Below, one piece after another: positions 51,627-59,923 of a DNA stretch of 64,000 bases; position 1 is the first letter of the stretch, and every line of letters starts with the position of its first letter. Where the stretch lies: NCBI GenBank assembly GCA_963738205.1, contig CAVTVQ010000006.1:62001-126000 (forward strand). The letters are read 5' to 3'. Below the pieces are notes generated by a model, which worked only from the letters and a program-made list of their open reading frames with translations, ran no database searches and was not told where the DNA came from. The position numbers and the translations under genes were made by a program. The DNA is from DATFQE01 sp963738205. Its GTDB lineage: Bacteria > Actinomycetota > Thermoleophilia > Gaiellales > Gaiellaceae.

Positions 51627-52652
51627 TTGGGCGAGACCGAGCACGTCGAGGCTCCAAGTCAGGCGTCAGCGGGGGCGGACGCCGTGGAAGTCCGCGGTAA
51701 GCCGTCCCGCGCACGACGGACCATGCACATCCTTGGTGCGCTCCTGGTGGCTGTTGTCCTTCCCGCCGTCGTGATCGGTGTGCTCGTCGGGAAGTTCGGA
51801 GCCACGGCCATGGTCACCGGGGTTCTCCTTGGCGGTGTCGGCGCGAAGCTCGGCGGCACTCGCCGGATGAGCTATCTCGCCCCGTTGATGGGGCTCGCGG
51901 CGGGGCTGGGCGCGTTCACGGCCTACGACTGGTGGTGGGCGGCACTGCTCGCGACCGTCGGGGTGATCGCGGGTGCCGGGATCGGGTTTGGCTGGTTCGC
52001 GCCGCTGCTCATGGTTCCGTTCGCGGCGACCTTCGTTGTGCCGGAGGCCTCTGCCAGGAACGCGTCTGTCTACGGCCTCATCGTCGGGATCGCAACCCTC
52101 TACGGCGTCGTGCTCGCGCGTCGGTTCGGGGTTCCCGAGGTTGTGGACGGTGAGCGGCGCTCCGCCCCCGAGGCGGCCGTCGTCGCCCTCGGGCTCGGTG
52201 CGGTGCTGGCTGCCAGCGCGTCGCTCGGCGTCGCGCTCGGATGGACGGAGCCGTACTGGGTCCCCGAGCCTGTGCTCATCCTCGTGCTGTACATCCTCAT
52301 GGGGAAGCGCGACCGGATACGCGGGAAGGCTCTCGGCACGGCGGCCGGGGTCGCCGCCGCGATTCCCGTGGCGATTGTGTCGCCTCCCGGATGGGTGCTC
52401 ACCGCGATCGGCGTAGTCGTGTTCGTCGTCGCGTTGACCCAGGCCAAGACCTACTGGCTCATGTACGGCCTGTACACGTTCTCGCTCGTGATGCTGCTCG
52501 CCGCGCCCGGCCAGGTTGGCTTCGAGGCCGAGGAACGCGGCTTCCAAATCCTGGCAGGCGTCGCCCTGCTCGCCGTCGGTCTGGCCGTCGTTCACGCGCT
52601 CGCTAAGCGGTTCGCCACGCGTGACCCGCAGCCGGAGCTCACCACGGCCTGA
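51627..52652 (+). CDS. FUSC-like membrane protein
   Basis: A 341-residue protein with about ten helices in two halves after a charged N-terminal tail. The second half starts EPYWVPEPVLILVLYILMGK and RIRGKALGTAAGVAAAIP, the pattern of FUSC/aromatic-acid exporter-like domains. Transport of aromatic acids is known for some relatives; here only a membrane role is safe. The TTG start at 51627 is supported by AGGAGGA at 51616-51622. Confidence 0.7.
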   Translation: MGETEHVEAPSQASAGADAVEVRGKPSRARRTMHILGALLVAVVLPAVVIGVLVGKFGATAMVTGVLLGGVGAKLGGTRRMSYLAPLMGLAAGLGAFTAYDWWWAALLATVGVIAGAGIGFGWFAPLLMVPFAATFVVPEASARNASVYGLIVGIATLYGVVLARRFGVPEVVDGERRSAPEAAVVALGLGAVLAASASLGVALGWTEPYWVPEPVLILVLYILMGKRDRIRGKALGTAAGVAAAIPVAIVSPPGWVLTAIGVVVFVVALTQAKTYWLMYGLYTFSLVMLLAAPGQVGFEAEERGFQILAGVALLAVGLAVVHALAKRFATRDPQPELTTA

Positions 52653-52812
52653 CCCGCGACAGAACACAACAAACGAAGCCGCCCTTGCCTCGGCCAGTGT
52701 TGAGGAATGTCGCCCCAAAGTCGAGGCGTCTCAATCGAGGGAAAGCATCGATGGGTGCATGTGGCTCTTGCTCCGCCGTAGCGTTGGTTCACAACCGAAG
52801 GAGGAGACGCAG

Positions 52813-53256
52813 ATGGCAAACGAGACTCGCCTTGAGCGCTGGCTCGACCGTGCCCTTGCGCGGGCCAAGACGCCCCGCGGCGGTGCGATTCTCATCGCCG
52901 AGATCACGACCATCGCGACAGTCGGCTTTGGCCTGCTGATGACGACGATCGACCACAAGAACTTCAGCACGCTCGGCATGGGCCTCTGGTGGTCCGTCCA
53001 GACGGTCACGACCGTAGGTTATGGCGACCACGTCCCGACCAACGTTGCCGGGCGGCTCGCGGCCGCGTTCGTGATGCTGCTCGGACTCGCCTTCGTGGCC
53101 GTGATCACGGCGGCGATCACGAGTACGTTCGTGGCGCGGGCCACCGAAGAGCGGATGAGGCGCTCCGGCGGTGTCGCCCCGGCCACTGCGCAAGACGTGC
53201 GCGACATCAACGTGCGGTTTGACCGCTTGGAGGCCCTGTTGCGGGAACGGTTCTAA
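52813..53256 (+). CDS. Two-helix potassium channel subunit
   Basis: A 147-residue channel protein similar in plan to that at 28247. Its selectivity filter is TVGYGD in SVQTVTTVGYGDHVPTN, flanked by helices (GGAILIAEITTIATVGFGLL and AAAFVMLLGLAFVAVITAAI), with a C-terminal coiled coil (QDVRDINVRFDRLEALLRE). A strong AAGGAGGAG site precedes ATG 52813. I see no island palindrome in the 160-bp upstream gap. Confidence 0.9.
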   Translation: MANETRLERWLDRALARAKTPRGGAILIAEITTIATVGFGLLMTTIDHKNFSTLGMGLWWSVQTVTTVGYGDHVPTNVAGRLAAAFVMLLGLAFVAVITAAITSTFVARATEERMRRSGGVAPATAQDVRDINVRFDRLEALLRERF

Positions 53257-53573
53257 CAGAGCACCGCTCCGGCTACGAGCGGTTCCCATCGCTCTAGTTG
53301 TCGTCGGGTTGCGACGGCCCACAGCAACCGCTGTCGGTTGAGCATCGTCTGGTCAAAGTACTCGTCGGCCAGGGGGAGAGGTCCTAGAGGCCAGGCCGGA
53401 CAGCGGTGCCGCGAAACGCGCCGAGTTTTTTTCGAGCGCAGCGTGCACCTGTCTGGCCCTCGAAGGCGGGCGGCTGGTCCTACCCCGGCTCAAGTGGAGC
53501 CGGGCTAGCGAATCGTCGCCTGGGCGAGCGTGCTCACGTCTGACGCGGGCGAGAGACGAGATCTCTGTCGCTT
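53257..53573. other. 317-bp gap between convergent channel and NDH-2 genes
   Basis: No coding frame with support. It contains an 8-bp hairpin (CCCGGCTC at 53484-53491 with GAGCCGGG at 53497-53504) without a T-run, and a run of seven T at about 53425-53431. These may end transcription from either side. A small RNA is possible but I have no positive evidence for one. Confidence 0.4.
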
Positions 53574-54845
53574 CTAGGTCTCGGTTTCAACCCTGATCCG
53601 GCCCGAGCGCTCGTGCGTGAGTCCCGCCCCTGCCCAGTCGACCACTGCCTTGGCGCGATCCTCGTTGGTCGGAAGCAGCGCGAGATGCACCGCACCCCAG
53701 GCCAGCTGGGCCTTCCTGCCCTTCATCGTCCTGCCGCCGAGCAGCTGCACCACGGCCGCACCACGACCAATCGTCGCCATCGTGCCCTTGTCCCGGTACT
53801 TGAACGGCTTCGTCTCCTTGCCGGCGGCGAGCCGCGCGATCGTCTCTCCCGCGTGCTCGCCCGACTGCAGCGCGACGGAGCCCAGCTGCGGCAGCACCTG
53901 CTGCGTCTTGGTGTCGGTGATCGCGGCGATGTCGCCCAGGGCGTACACCTCCGGGTGCTTGGCGATCCGCAGCTCTTCGTCCACGCCGATTCGATTGCCT
54001 CGTTCGAGCTCGAGACCGAGCGACTGGATGAGCTGGTTCCCCTGGAGGCCGGCGCCCCAGACGAGCGTGTGAGCGGGGAGGACGGTTCCGGACTTGAGCG
54101 TGACCCGTTCCGGTGAGACCGACTCGACGACCTCACCCGTCGTGACCTCGACGCCGCGCTTCTCGAGCGCCTCGACCGTGTAGGCGCGGAGGTTTTCCTT
54201 GAACATCGCGAAGATCTCCGGAGAGGCCTCGACGAGCGTGATCGTGGCCTGCTGCGACGACACGTCCGGATAGTCCTTGCGGAAGACACCGGTGTAGAGC
54301 TCGGCCATCGCGCCGGCCGTCTCGACGCCGGTCGGGCCGCCTCCGACGACGACAACGTTCAGCGCTCCGTCCTCGATGAGGCTCGGTTTGCGGTCAGCCG
54401 ACTCCCACCGCTCCAGAATGTGATTCTTGAGGCGCACCGCGTCGGACAACGTGTAGAGAGGGAACGCGTGCTCGGCCGCCCCTTCCACGCCGAAGAAGTT
54501 CACCTCGGCGCCGAGCGCGAGCACGAGGTAGTCGAAGGTCAGCGGCTCGAGCTCCGAAAAGCTGACTTCGCGTGCATCGAGGTCGACGGCCGTCACCTCG
54601 TCCTGGTGGACCCGGACGTTGTCCTGCTTGTGGAAGAGGTCGCGGATCGGGTGCCCGACTGCGGGCTGCTCGAGCAGCCCGGTCGCGACCTGGTAGAGGA
54701 GCGGCTGGAAGGTGTGGTAGTCGTGCTTGTCGACCAACACGACCTCCACGTCGGCCTTCTTCAACGCATGTGCCGCGCCGATCCCGGCGAAGCCGCCGCC
54801 CAGGATCAGGACTCTTGGCCGCTCGTTCTGGCCTTCACTCGACAT
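53574..54845 (-). CDS. ndh: Type II NADH dehydrogenase (NDH-2)
   Basis: Peripheral membrane flavoprotein that passes electrons from NADH to quinone without pumping protons. The 423 residues contain FAD motif RVLILGGGFAGIGAAHAL near 11-28, NADH motif LNVVVVGGGPTGVETAGAM, the quinone-site region (QVATGLLEQP) and YALGDIAAI near the late FAD contact. ATG 54845 has GGAGG in the same leader (GGAGGTGGGACATG) used by zwf. An island palindrome with a TAGGTT -10 lies upstream. Partnered with cytochrome bd it would give a short, low-proton-yield respiratory chain. Confidence 0.95.
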   Translation of the reverse strand: MSSEGQNERPRVLILGGGFAGIGAAHALKKADVEVVLVDKHDYHTFQPLLYQVATGLLEQPAVGHPIRDLFHKQDNVRVHQDEVTAVDLDAREVSFSELEPLTFDYLVLALGAEVNFFGVEGAAEHAFPLYTLSDAVRLKNHILERWESADRKPSLIEDGALNVVVVGGGPTGVETAGAMAELYTGVFRKDYPDVSSQQATITLVEASPEIFAMFKENLRAYTVEALEKRGVEVTTGEVVESVSPERVTLKSGTVLPAHTLVWGAGLQGNQLIQSLGLELERGNRIGVDEELRIAKHPEVYALGDIAAITDTKTQQVLPQLGSVALQSGEHAGETIARLAAGKETKPFKYRDKGTMATIGRGAAVVQLLGGRTMKGRKAQLAWGAVHLALLPTNEDRAKAVVDWAGAGLTHERSGRIRVETET

Positions 54846-54866
54846 GTCCCACCTCCGGGCTCCAAC

Positions 54867-56096
54867 CTAGGCAGGCGTCGCCGACTCGGCATCACCCAGG
54901 GGGGATGATTCCCGGCGCGCGATCGCGCTCGCCAACAGGGGCAGGACGAGCACGGAGATCATCCCTGCGCCGATCAGCGAGGTGCCGACGTCAGAGGCGA
55001 TGGCGCCGCGGTCGGTGCCGATGCCCACGATCGCGACGATCAGGGGCAGGCCGGTGGCGCTGAACACCGCGAGGCTGAGCGTGCGACGCGGTCCGAGCTC
55101 CCGGAGCCAGAGCAGTGCGGGGGTCCCACGGACGACGAGGAAGAGCGACAGGAAGAGCGCCGCGAGTGCGATGCCCGTCGCGGACAGCAGGCTGTCGAGG
55201 TCGAAGTTCATGCCGGTGACGACGAAGTAGATCGGGATCAGGAACCCGAAGCCGACGCCCTCGAGGCGCATGCGCACGGGGTGAGCTTCCGGCGAGTCGA
55301 TCGCCAGGCCGACGACGAGGCCTCCGGCGAAGGCGCCGAGCACGAAGTCGAAGCCCACCTCGATGGCCAGGAGGACCAGGGCCGTCACCGCGAGGATGGA
55401 AAGTCGTACGGCGGCCTGACCCGTTGTGTGAACCGTCTGCTGGAGCACGCTGACCACCCGTGGCGGCCGAGCGCGCAGGGCGGCTGCTGCGGCGATGCAG
55501 ACGACGACGCCGAAGCCGGCGAGGAGCAGCGTCTCGGTAGCCGCGCCGTAGGCGCCTGTGAGGAAGATCGAGATGACCACGATCGGCCAGAACTCGCCGG
55601 CGACGCCCGAGCCGAGCACCGCCGACCCGAGCGGCGTCGGCAGCAGGTCGGCGTCGGCGAGGATCGGGACGAGCGTTCCCAGGGCGGTCGTGCTGAGCGC
55701 GACACCGAGCAGCCAGCTCTCCGCATCGAGACCCGACGCGTGCAGGAGGAGCCCGGCGACGATGCCGATCGCCAGCGAGATCGCCCAGCCGGTCGTTCCC
55801 CGCACGAGCGAACGGCGGGGCACATGGTGCTGGACGAGCTCGAGGCCCGCGAAGAAGAACAGGAAGACGAGGCCCAGGTTCGAGAGGAAGTCGATGTGGC
55901 TGTCGACCTGCGCCAGATCGAAGCCTTCCGGCCCGATCAAGATCCCGAGCACGATCTCGAGCACCACGGTCGGCAGGACGACACGCCTGTGGAGTCTGGA
56001 CAGGATCGACCCCGCGCTCGCAGCAGCGAGCACGAGCACGAGCGAGCCGGCGTCCGGTAGAGGCGCCTCCGCGGCCAGCGGCAACAGTCCGCTCAC
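54867..56096 (-). CDS. Cation:proton antiporter, CPA2 type
   Basis: A 409-residue membrane protein with about twelve helices of the Na+/H+ exchanger fold. The N-terminal VVLPTVVLEIVLGILIGPEG and FLSNLGLVFLFFFAGLEL, and the middle LGVALSTTALGTLVPILADA, are typical of KefB/GerN-like antiporters. There is no C-terminal RCK domain. GTG 56096 overlaps the stop of the aldose epimerase. The last 40 bp of the gene carry the operator of ndh. It would control pH and cation balance. Confidence 0.9.
   Translation of the reverse strand: MSGLLPLAAEAPLPDAGSLVLVLAAASAGSILSRLHRRVVLPTVVLEIVLGILIGPEGFDLAQVDSHIDFLSNLGLVFLFFFAGLELVQHHVPRRSLVRGTTGWAISLAIGIVAGLLLHASGLDAESWLLGVALSTTALGTLVPILADADLLPTPLGSAVLGSGVAGEFWPIVVISIFLTGAYGAATETLLLAGFGVVVCIAAAAALRARPPRVVSVLQQTVHTTGQAAVRLSILAVTALVLLAIEVGFDFVLGAFAGGLVVGLAIDSPEAHPVRMRLEGVGFGFLIPIYFVVTGMNFDLDSLLSATGIALAALFLSLFLVVRGTPALLWLRELGPRRTLSLAVFSATGLPLIVAIVGIGTDRGAIASDVGTSLIGAGMISVLVLPLLASAIARRESSPLGDAESATPA
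54891..54909 (-). promoter_or_regulatory. Island palindrome upstream of ndh
   Basis: Plus strand atcaccc-agggg-ggatgat. Read toward ndh, TAGGTT at 54869-54864 starts 22 nt downstream, giving a start near 54857 and a 12-nt leader with GGAGG. The site lies within the 3' end of the antiporter coding sequence. Confidence 0.65.
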
Positions 56097-57010
56097 CGAG
56101 CGGCCGCGGGCGTCAGTCCCCAGCTGCCTGTGAACGAGCTACCGGGCTCGAGTCGAATCAGGGCCTCACCCGTGCGGAACGCGTTTGCCGGACAGGTCAT
56201 CGGCTCGACGGCAAGGCTGCGACGCGCGACGTCGGGAAGCGGGTCGCCGGTGAACAGCATCAGGTAGCCGTAGGCCTCGTCCATCCACAGCGTCAGCCCG
56301 GACTCGCTCTCGGGGTCGCGGAGCTCGACGCGGACGAGGCCGTCGTCGTCCCGCTCGAGGTCCGTGAAGCAATGGTCGAGCCTGGTGGCGCCGAGCTCAC
56401 GCCCGTGCCGATAGTCGTACTCGGTGCCGTCCACGGGGGCGCGCCCCGTCGGAATGCCGCGCTCGTCTGCTTGCAGCATCGTCCGACCGGGGGCGAGCAG
56501 GACCACGGAGTCCACCGTCTCGGTCCCGACCGTCAGGTACGGATGCGCACCCGCTCCGTACGGACAGGCGTCCGGCCCCACGTTCGTGGCGGTCGTTCGA
56601 ACGGTCAGCCCGGCGATCGAGAGCTCGTAGTCGATGCGCAGCGCGAGCGTGAACGGATAGCCCGGCTGCGGGTGGAGCAGGTGCTGCATCGTGGCCCGGC
56701 TCTCCTCGTGCTCGGCGACCTTCCAGGCGGCCCAGCGGACGAGGCCGTGGATCGCGTTGCCGCGCACGGGCTCGTCCAGCGGCAGCTGGTGGCGTCGTCG
56801 CTCGAACTCATAGGTTCCGTCTTCGATCCGATTCGGCCACGGGAGCAGCACCTGTCCTCGCCCCGAGGTGCACATCTCGTCGGCTGCGTAGCCGTCGAGG
56901 AGCTCGCGACCGCCTGCCGAGTACGCGCGGAGCCCGCCGCCCACCTCCACCACGACCGCACGCTGGTCTCCGTGGGAGAGCTCGATCTGTTCGCCCGACG
57001 GCGCGGTCAT
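56093..57010 (-). CDS. Aldose 1-epimerase family protein
   Basis: Interconverts alpha and beta anomers of hexoses. The 305-residue beta-sandwich protein shows LLPWPNRIEDGTYEFERRRH (sugar-binding Arg), AIHGLVRWAAWKV with the conserved His, and GAGAHPYLTVG with the catalytic His; the catalytic Glu is likely in LAVEPMTCPANAF. ATG 57010 starts 1 bp after the MFS stop. Together they suggest uptake and mutarotation of a sugar, feeding the nearby zwf and GH15 products. Confidence 0.9.
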   Translation of the reverse strand: MTAPSGEQIELSHGDQRAVVVEVGGGLRAYSAGGRELLDGYAADEMCTSGRGQVLLPWPNRIEDGTYEFERRRHQLPLDEPVRGNAIHGLVRWAAWKVAEHEESRATMQHLLHPQPGYPFTLALRIDYELSIAGLTVRTTATNVGPDACPYGAGAHPYLTVGTETVDSVVLLAPGRTMLQADERGIPTGRAPVDGTEYDYRHGRELGATRLDHCFTDLERDDDGLVRVELRDPESESGLTLWMDEAYGYLMLFTGDPLPDVARRSLAVEPMTCPANAFRTGEALIRLEPGSSFTGSWGLTPAAAR

Positions 57011-57011
57011 C

Positions 57012-58214
57012 TCAGTCCGGTACCGCGTGGAGGGAGGTCGGGCTCGGCGTTCGCCGTGCAACGACGAACGACCACGCCCCCATCGCGGCGGCGATGCCCG
57101 CCGCGAACGCATAGATCGTCGGTAGCTCGACCCCGCCGTCCAGGAGCGGACCGACGCCGAAGGCTGCGATGCCGTAGCCGAGCTGGTAGAAGGCGATCAC
57201 GCCTCCAGCGACCGCGGCCGAGACCGAGGCGAGCTCCCTCTGGCCGAAGCTGATCGTGAGCGGCAGGAGAGCCGAGCACCCGAGTCCCGCCAGGCCGAAC
57301 GCGAGCACGCCGAGATAGGGCTCGTCATCCGGGAGCAGCGCGATGAGCACGAACGCGCCCGCGAGCAGGAACGGGAGGAAGTGGTACGTCACACGTGCCG
57401 GCAGCCAGGTCTGCACGGCGGCGAAGAGGACCCGTCCGAGCGTGACCATGCCCCAGAACGCCGTCAGAGCCAGAGCGGCGCTCGTGGTCGACGCGCCGAG
57501 CTCGCTCGTGAGGTCCAGCTGCGACCAGTTGCCGTTCAGGGTCTCGCAGATGCCGTAGAGGACGGCAAAGCCGGCGTAAACCCAGTACCGCGCCGGAAGC
57601 GGCGCCCTGGCCCGACTTGCGTCCGGTTGTGGCGCTTCGACTTGAAGCGGTAGGCGCATGCTCACGGCCAGCAGCGCGAGCAAGAGGGCCGCCGACGTCA
57701 CCGGCAGTCCCCACCAGAAGCCGAGGCCGACGAAGATGGCGACGAACACCGGGGCCAGGACGGTGCCGAGTCCCAGCAGGGCGTTCAGGACCAGGATCGC
57801 ACGGTCGACTCTCCCCGAACTGAAGGCGGCCGCGAACGTGTTCAACGTGGGCACGGTGAGGCCGAAGCCGATTCCCAGGCAGGCCGTGGCGAGCAGAAGG
57901 AGCACATAGGCGACCGACTGCTCCGTGATGAAGAACAGGCTGACGATGAGCAGCGCCATCGAGAGCAGGCCGGCCGTGAGGCCGGCCAGGTAGACACGCT
58001 TCAGCCCGAAGCGAGCGCCTAGTCCTGCCCCGAGCAGCGATGCCGCGATGGCGGTGACCACCTGCGGGAGGAACAACCCGGCGTACTGCGTGCTCGACAG
58101 GTCGTATTCCGAGGGATCGGTGAAGACCGTGCTCGCCGCCGGAAAGGTGACGAGCACGATGCCCTGCACGAGACCTGCCCCGTAGACCGCAGTCGTCTCG
58201 GCCCTGCTTGCCAT
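57012..58214 (-). CDS. MFS transporter (sugar-type)
   Basis: A 400-residue twelve-helix transporter. It starts TTAVYGAGLVQGIVLVTFPA, has the loop LGAGLGARFGLKRVYLAG between helices 2 and 3 and FGVGPLLDGGVELPT late in the second half. The layout recalls fucose/glucose-type MFS permeases. Its position first in an operon with an aldose epimerase favours a sugar substrate. No island palindrome is seen in the 110 bp upstream, unlike the neighbouring operons. Confidence 0.82.
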   Translation of the reverse strand: MASRAETTAVYGAGLVQGIVLVTFPAASTVFTDPSEYDLSSTQYAGLFLPQVVTAIAASLLGAGLGARFGLKRVYLAGLTAGLLSMALLIVSLFFITEQSVAYVLLLLATACLGIGFGLTVPTLNTFAAAFSSGRVDRAILVLNALLGLGTVLAPVFVAIFVGLGFWWGLPVTSAALLLALLAVSMRLPLQVEAPQPDASRARAPLPARYWVYAGFAVLYGICETLNGNWSQLDLTSELGASTTSAALALTAFWGMVTLGRVLFAAVQTWLPARVTYHFLPFLLAGAFVLIALLPDDEPYLGVLAFGLAGLGCSALLPLTISFGQRELASVSAAVAGGVIAFYQLGYGIAAFGVGPLLDGGVELPTIYAFAAGIAAAMGAWSFVVARRTPSPTSLHAVPD

Positions 58215-58250
58215 ACATCCTTCGGCCCGCGGCCCGAGCGTCCGCCAGAG

Positions 58251-58328
58251 CTACCCGAGAGCCTCGGCGGACGGACGCTCCTCGCTGATCTCGCGAACCG
58301 ACGTCTGTGCCGAAGCGCCGGTGCTCAT
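58251..58328 (-). CDS. 25-residue microprotein coupled to the GMC oxidoreductase
   Basis: ATG 58328 overlaps the TGA of the GMC gene (ATGA), and GGAGG lies nine bases upstream within that gene; the frame ends TAG 58251. The peptide starts MSTGASAQTSVREISEER and ends PSAEALG. It is polar, helical and without Cys. The start signals are as good as those of real genes. It may be a small regulator or the intact N-terminus of a lost gene. Function unknown. Confidence 0.45.
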   Translation of the reverse strand: MSTGASAQTSVREISEERPSAEALG

Positions 58329-59920
58329 GCGGCGCTCCCTCCGCGAACCACCTCCGTGACCTGCTTTTCGGCTCCGAGCCGCTCGAGCAGGTGATCGCCC
58401 ACACGGAGGGAGTTCGCCATCGCCGTCAGCGCCGGGTTGACCGCGCCGATGCTCGGGAACACGCTCGTGTCGACGACGTACAGGTTGTCCACCTCGTGGG
58501 CGCGGCAGTCGGTGTTCAGCACGGACAGGGCTGGGTCGGTGCCGAAGCGGCACGTGCCCGCCTGGTGGGCTACACCCGCGACGGGGATCTCGTTCTTCAT
58601 GTAGGCGAACCGGTGGATGAGGTGGCCCGGATTCATGTCCAGCTTGGGGAGCAGCGACTTGAGCTTGTCGTAGAGCCGCTTCCGCGCCTCGGAGTTCGTC
58701 TCGGAGTAGGTCAGCCTGACGTTACCGTCGGGCTCGAGGGTGACGCGGTTGTCGGGCTGCGGCAGGTCCTCAGTAGAGAGCCAGAAGTCGATCGCGTGTC
58801 GTGCCACCCGGTCCAGCGTCCACTCGGGCGCGAGCCTCGTCTGGCCCGGCTTCTCGCCACGGAACATCTGCGCCGATGACTTCCCGACCATCTGGATGTT
58901 GCCGAGCGGGTACTCGAAGTCGTCCGCGCCGAAGTAGAAGTCGTTGAGCCCGAGGGTCTTCTGGAAGACGGTCGGGTTCTCCTCACGGGAGAGCGCGAGG
59001 AGGGCGAGGCTGTCGTGGAACATGTAGTTGCGGCCGACCTGGTCGGAGCCGTTCGCCAGGCCGTTCGGGTGGTGGTCGTTGGCCGACGCGAGCAGCAGCT
59101 TGGCTGTGTTGGCCGCGCCGCAGGCGACGACGACGACGTCTCCCGCGAAGCGTTCGGTCTCGCCGCCCTGCTCGACGACGACCTCGGAGACCTCGCTCCC
59201 AGATCCGTTGGTCTCGAGCTTCACGACCCTCGCGTTCGTGAGCAGCGTGACGTTCGGATGTTCCAGCGCGGGCCGCACCCCGAGCACCTCGGCGTCTGAC
59301 TTTGCGTGGACGAGGCAGGGGAAGCCGTCGCAGGTCGAGCACCGCACGCAGTGGCTGTACGCCATGTTCGCTTCGTTCAGCCTGATCCCGCAGGGCGCGT
59401 GGAAGGGGTTGTAGCCCGCAGCGGCGAGGTCGTCCGAGAGCTGCTGGATCCGCGGCTCGTGCGAGACCGCCGGGAACGGGTACGGGCCACTCGTAGGCGG
59501 CTCGGTCGGGTCTTCGCCCCGGGCGCCGTGCACCTCGTACAGCTGCTCCGCGAGTGTGTAGTAGGGCTCCAGCTGGTCGTAGGAGATCGGCCACGCCGGC
59601 GAGATGCCGTCGTAGTGGCGAAGCTCGCCGAAGTCCTTTTCGCGAAGGCGGTAGAGAGCGGCTCCGTAGAGCTTCGTCGCCCCGCCGACGAAGTAGTGGA
59701 TCTGCGGCTGGAACGCTTTGCCCTTCTCGTCGTACCACGTGTCCGGCGAGACGTAGCGGTTGCCGGCGAAGACCTCCTCCGCGGACCAGTTCGCCGGCTC
59801 GCGCGGTAGCCAGTCACCGCGCTCCAGCAGCAGGATGCGCTTGCCCGAGGGCGCCAGATGCCGTGCGAGCGTCCCACCGCCTGCACCTGTGCCGATGATG
59901 ATCACGTCGTACGAGTCCAT
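58325..59920 (-). CDS. GMC-family FAD oxidoreductase
   Basis: A 531-residue flavoenzyme of the glucose-methanol-choline group that oxidises an alcohol or sugar. It shows DVIIIGTGAGGGTLARHLAP near 5-24 (FAD), VGGATKLYGAALYR, and the C-terminal HQAGTCRFGTDP with the catalytic His region plus VFPSIGAVNPALTAMANS. A Cys-rich loop (HCVRCSTCDGFPC) in the middle, seen in gluconate-2-dehydrogenase-like members, could bind an Fe-S cluster or metal. No signal peptide, so cytoplasmic. Third gene of the zwf operon. Confidence 0.9.
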   Translation of the reverse strand: MDSYDVIIIGTGAGGGTLARHLAPSGKRILLLERGDWLPREPANWSAEEVFAGNRYVSPDTWYDEKGKAFQPQIHYFVGGATKLYGAALYRLREKDFGELRHYDGISPAWPISYDQLEPYYTLAEQLYEVHGARGEDPTEPPTSGPYPFPAVSHEPRIQQLSDDLAAAGYNPFHAPCGIRLNEANMAYSHCVRCSTCDGFPCLVHAKSDAEVLGVRPALEHPNVTLLTNARVVKLETNGSGSEVSEVVVEQGGETERFAGDVVVVACGAANTAKLLLASANDHHPNGLANGSDQVGRNYMFHDSLALLALSREENPTVFQKTLGLNDFYFGADDFEYPLGNIQMVGKSSAQMFRGEKPGQTRLAPEWTLDRVARHAIDFWLSTEDLPQPDNRVTLEPDGNVRLTYSETNSEARKRLYDKLKSLLPKLDMNPGHLIHRFAYMKNEIPVAGVAHQAGTCRFGTDPALSVLNTDCRAHEVDNLYVVDTSVFPSIGAVNPALTAMANSLRVGDHLLERLGAEKQVTEVVRGGSAA

Positions 59921-59923
59921 GGG

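Noticed and set aside
53484..53504. Hairpin CCCGGCTC/GAGCCGGG as a terminator
   Set aside because: No T-run follows on either strand; kept only as a note in the gap description.
58251..58328. Mycofactocin-type precursor peptide next to a GMC oxidoreductase
   Set aside because: The peptide lacks the IDGMCGVY-like C-terminus and there is no radical SAM maturase nearby.
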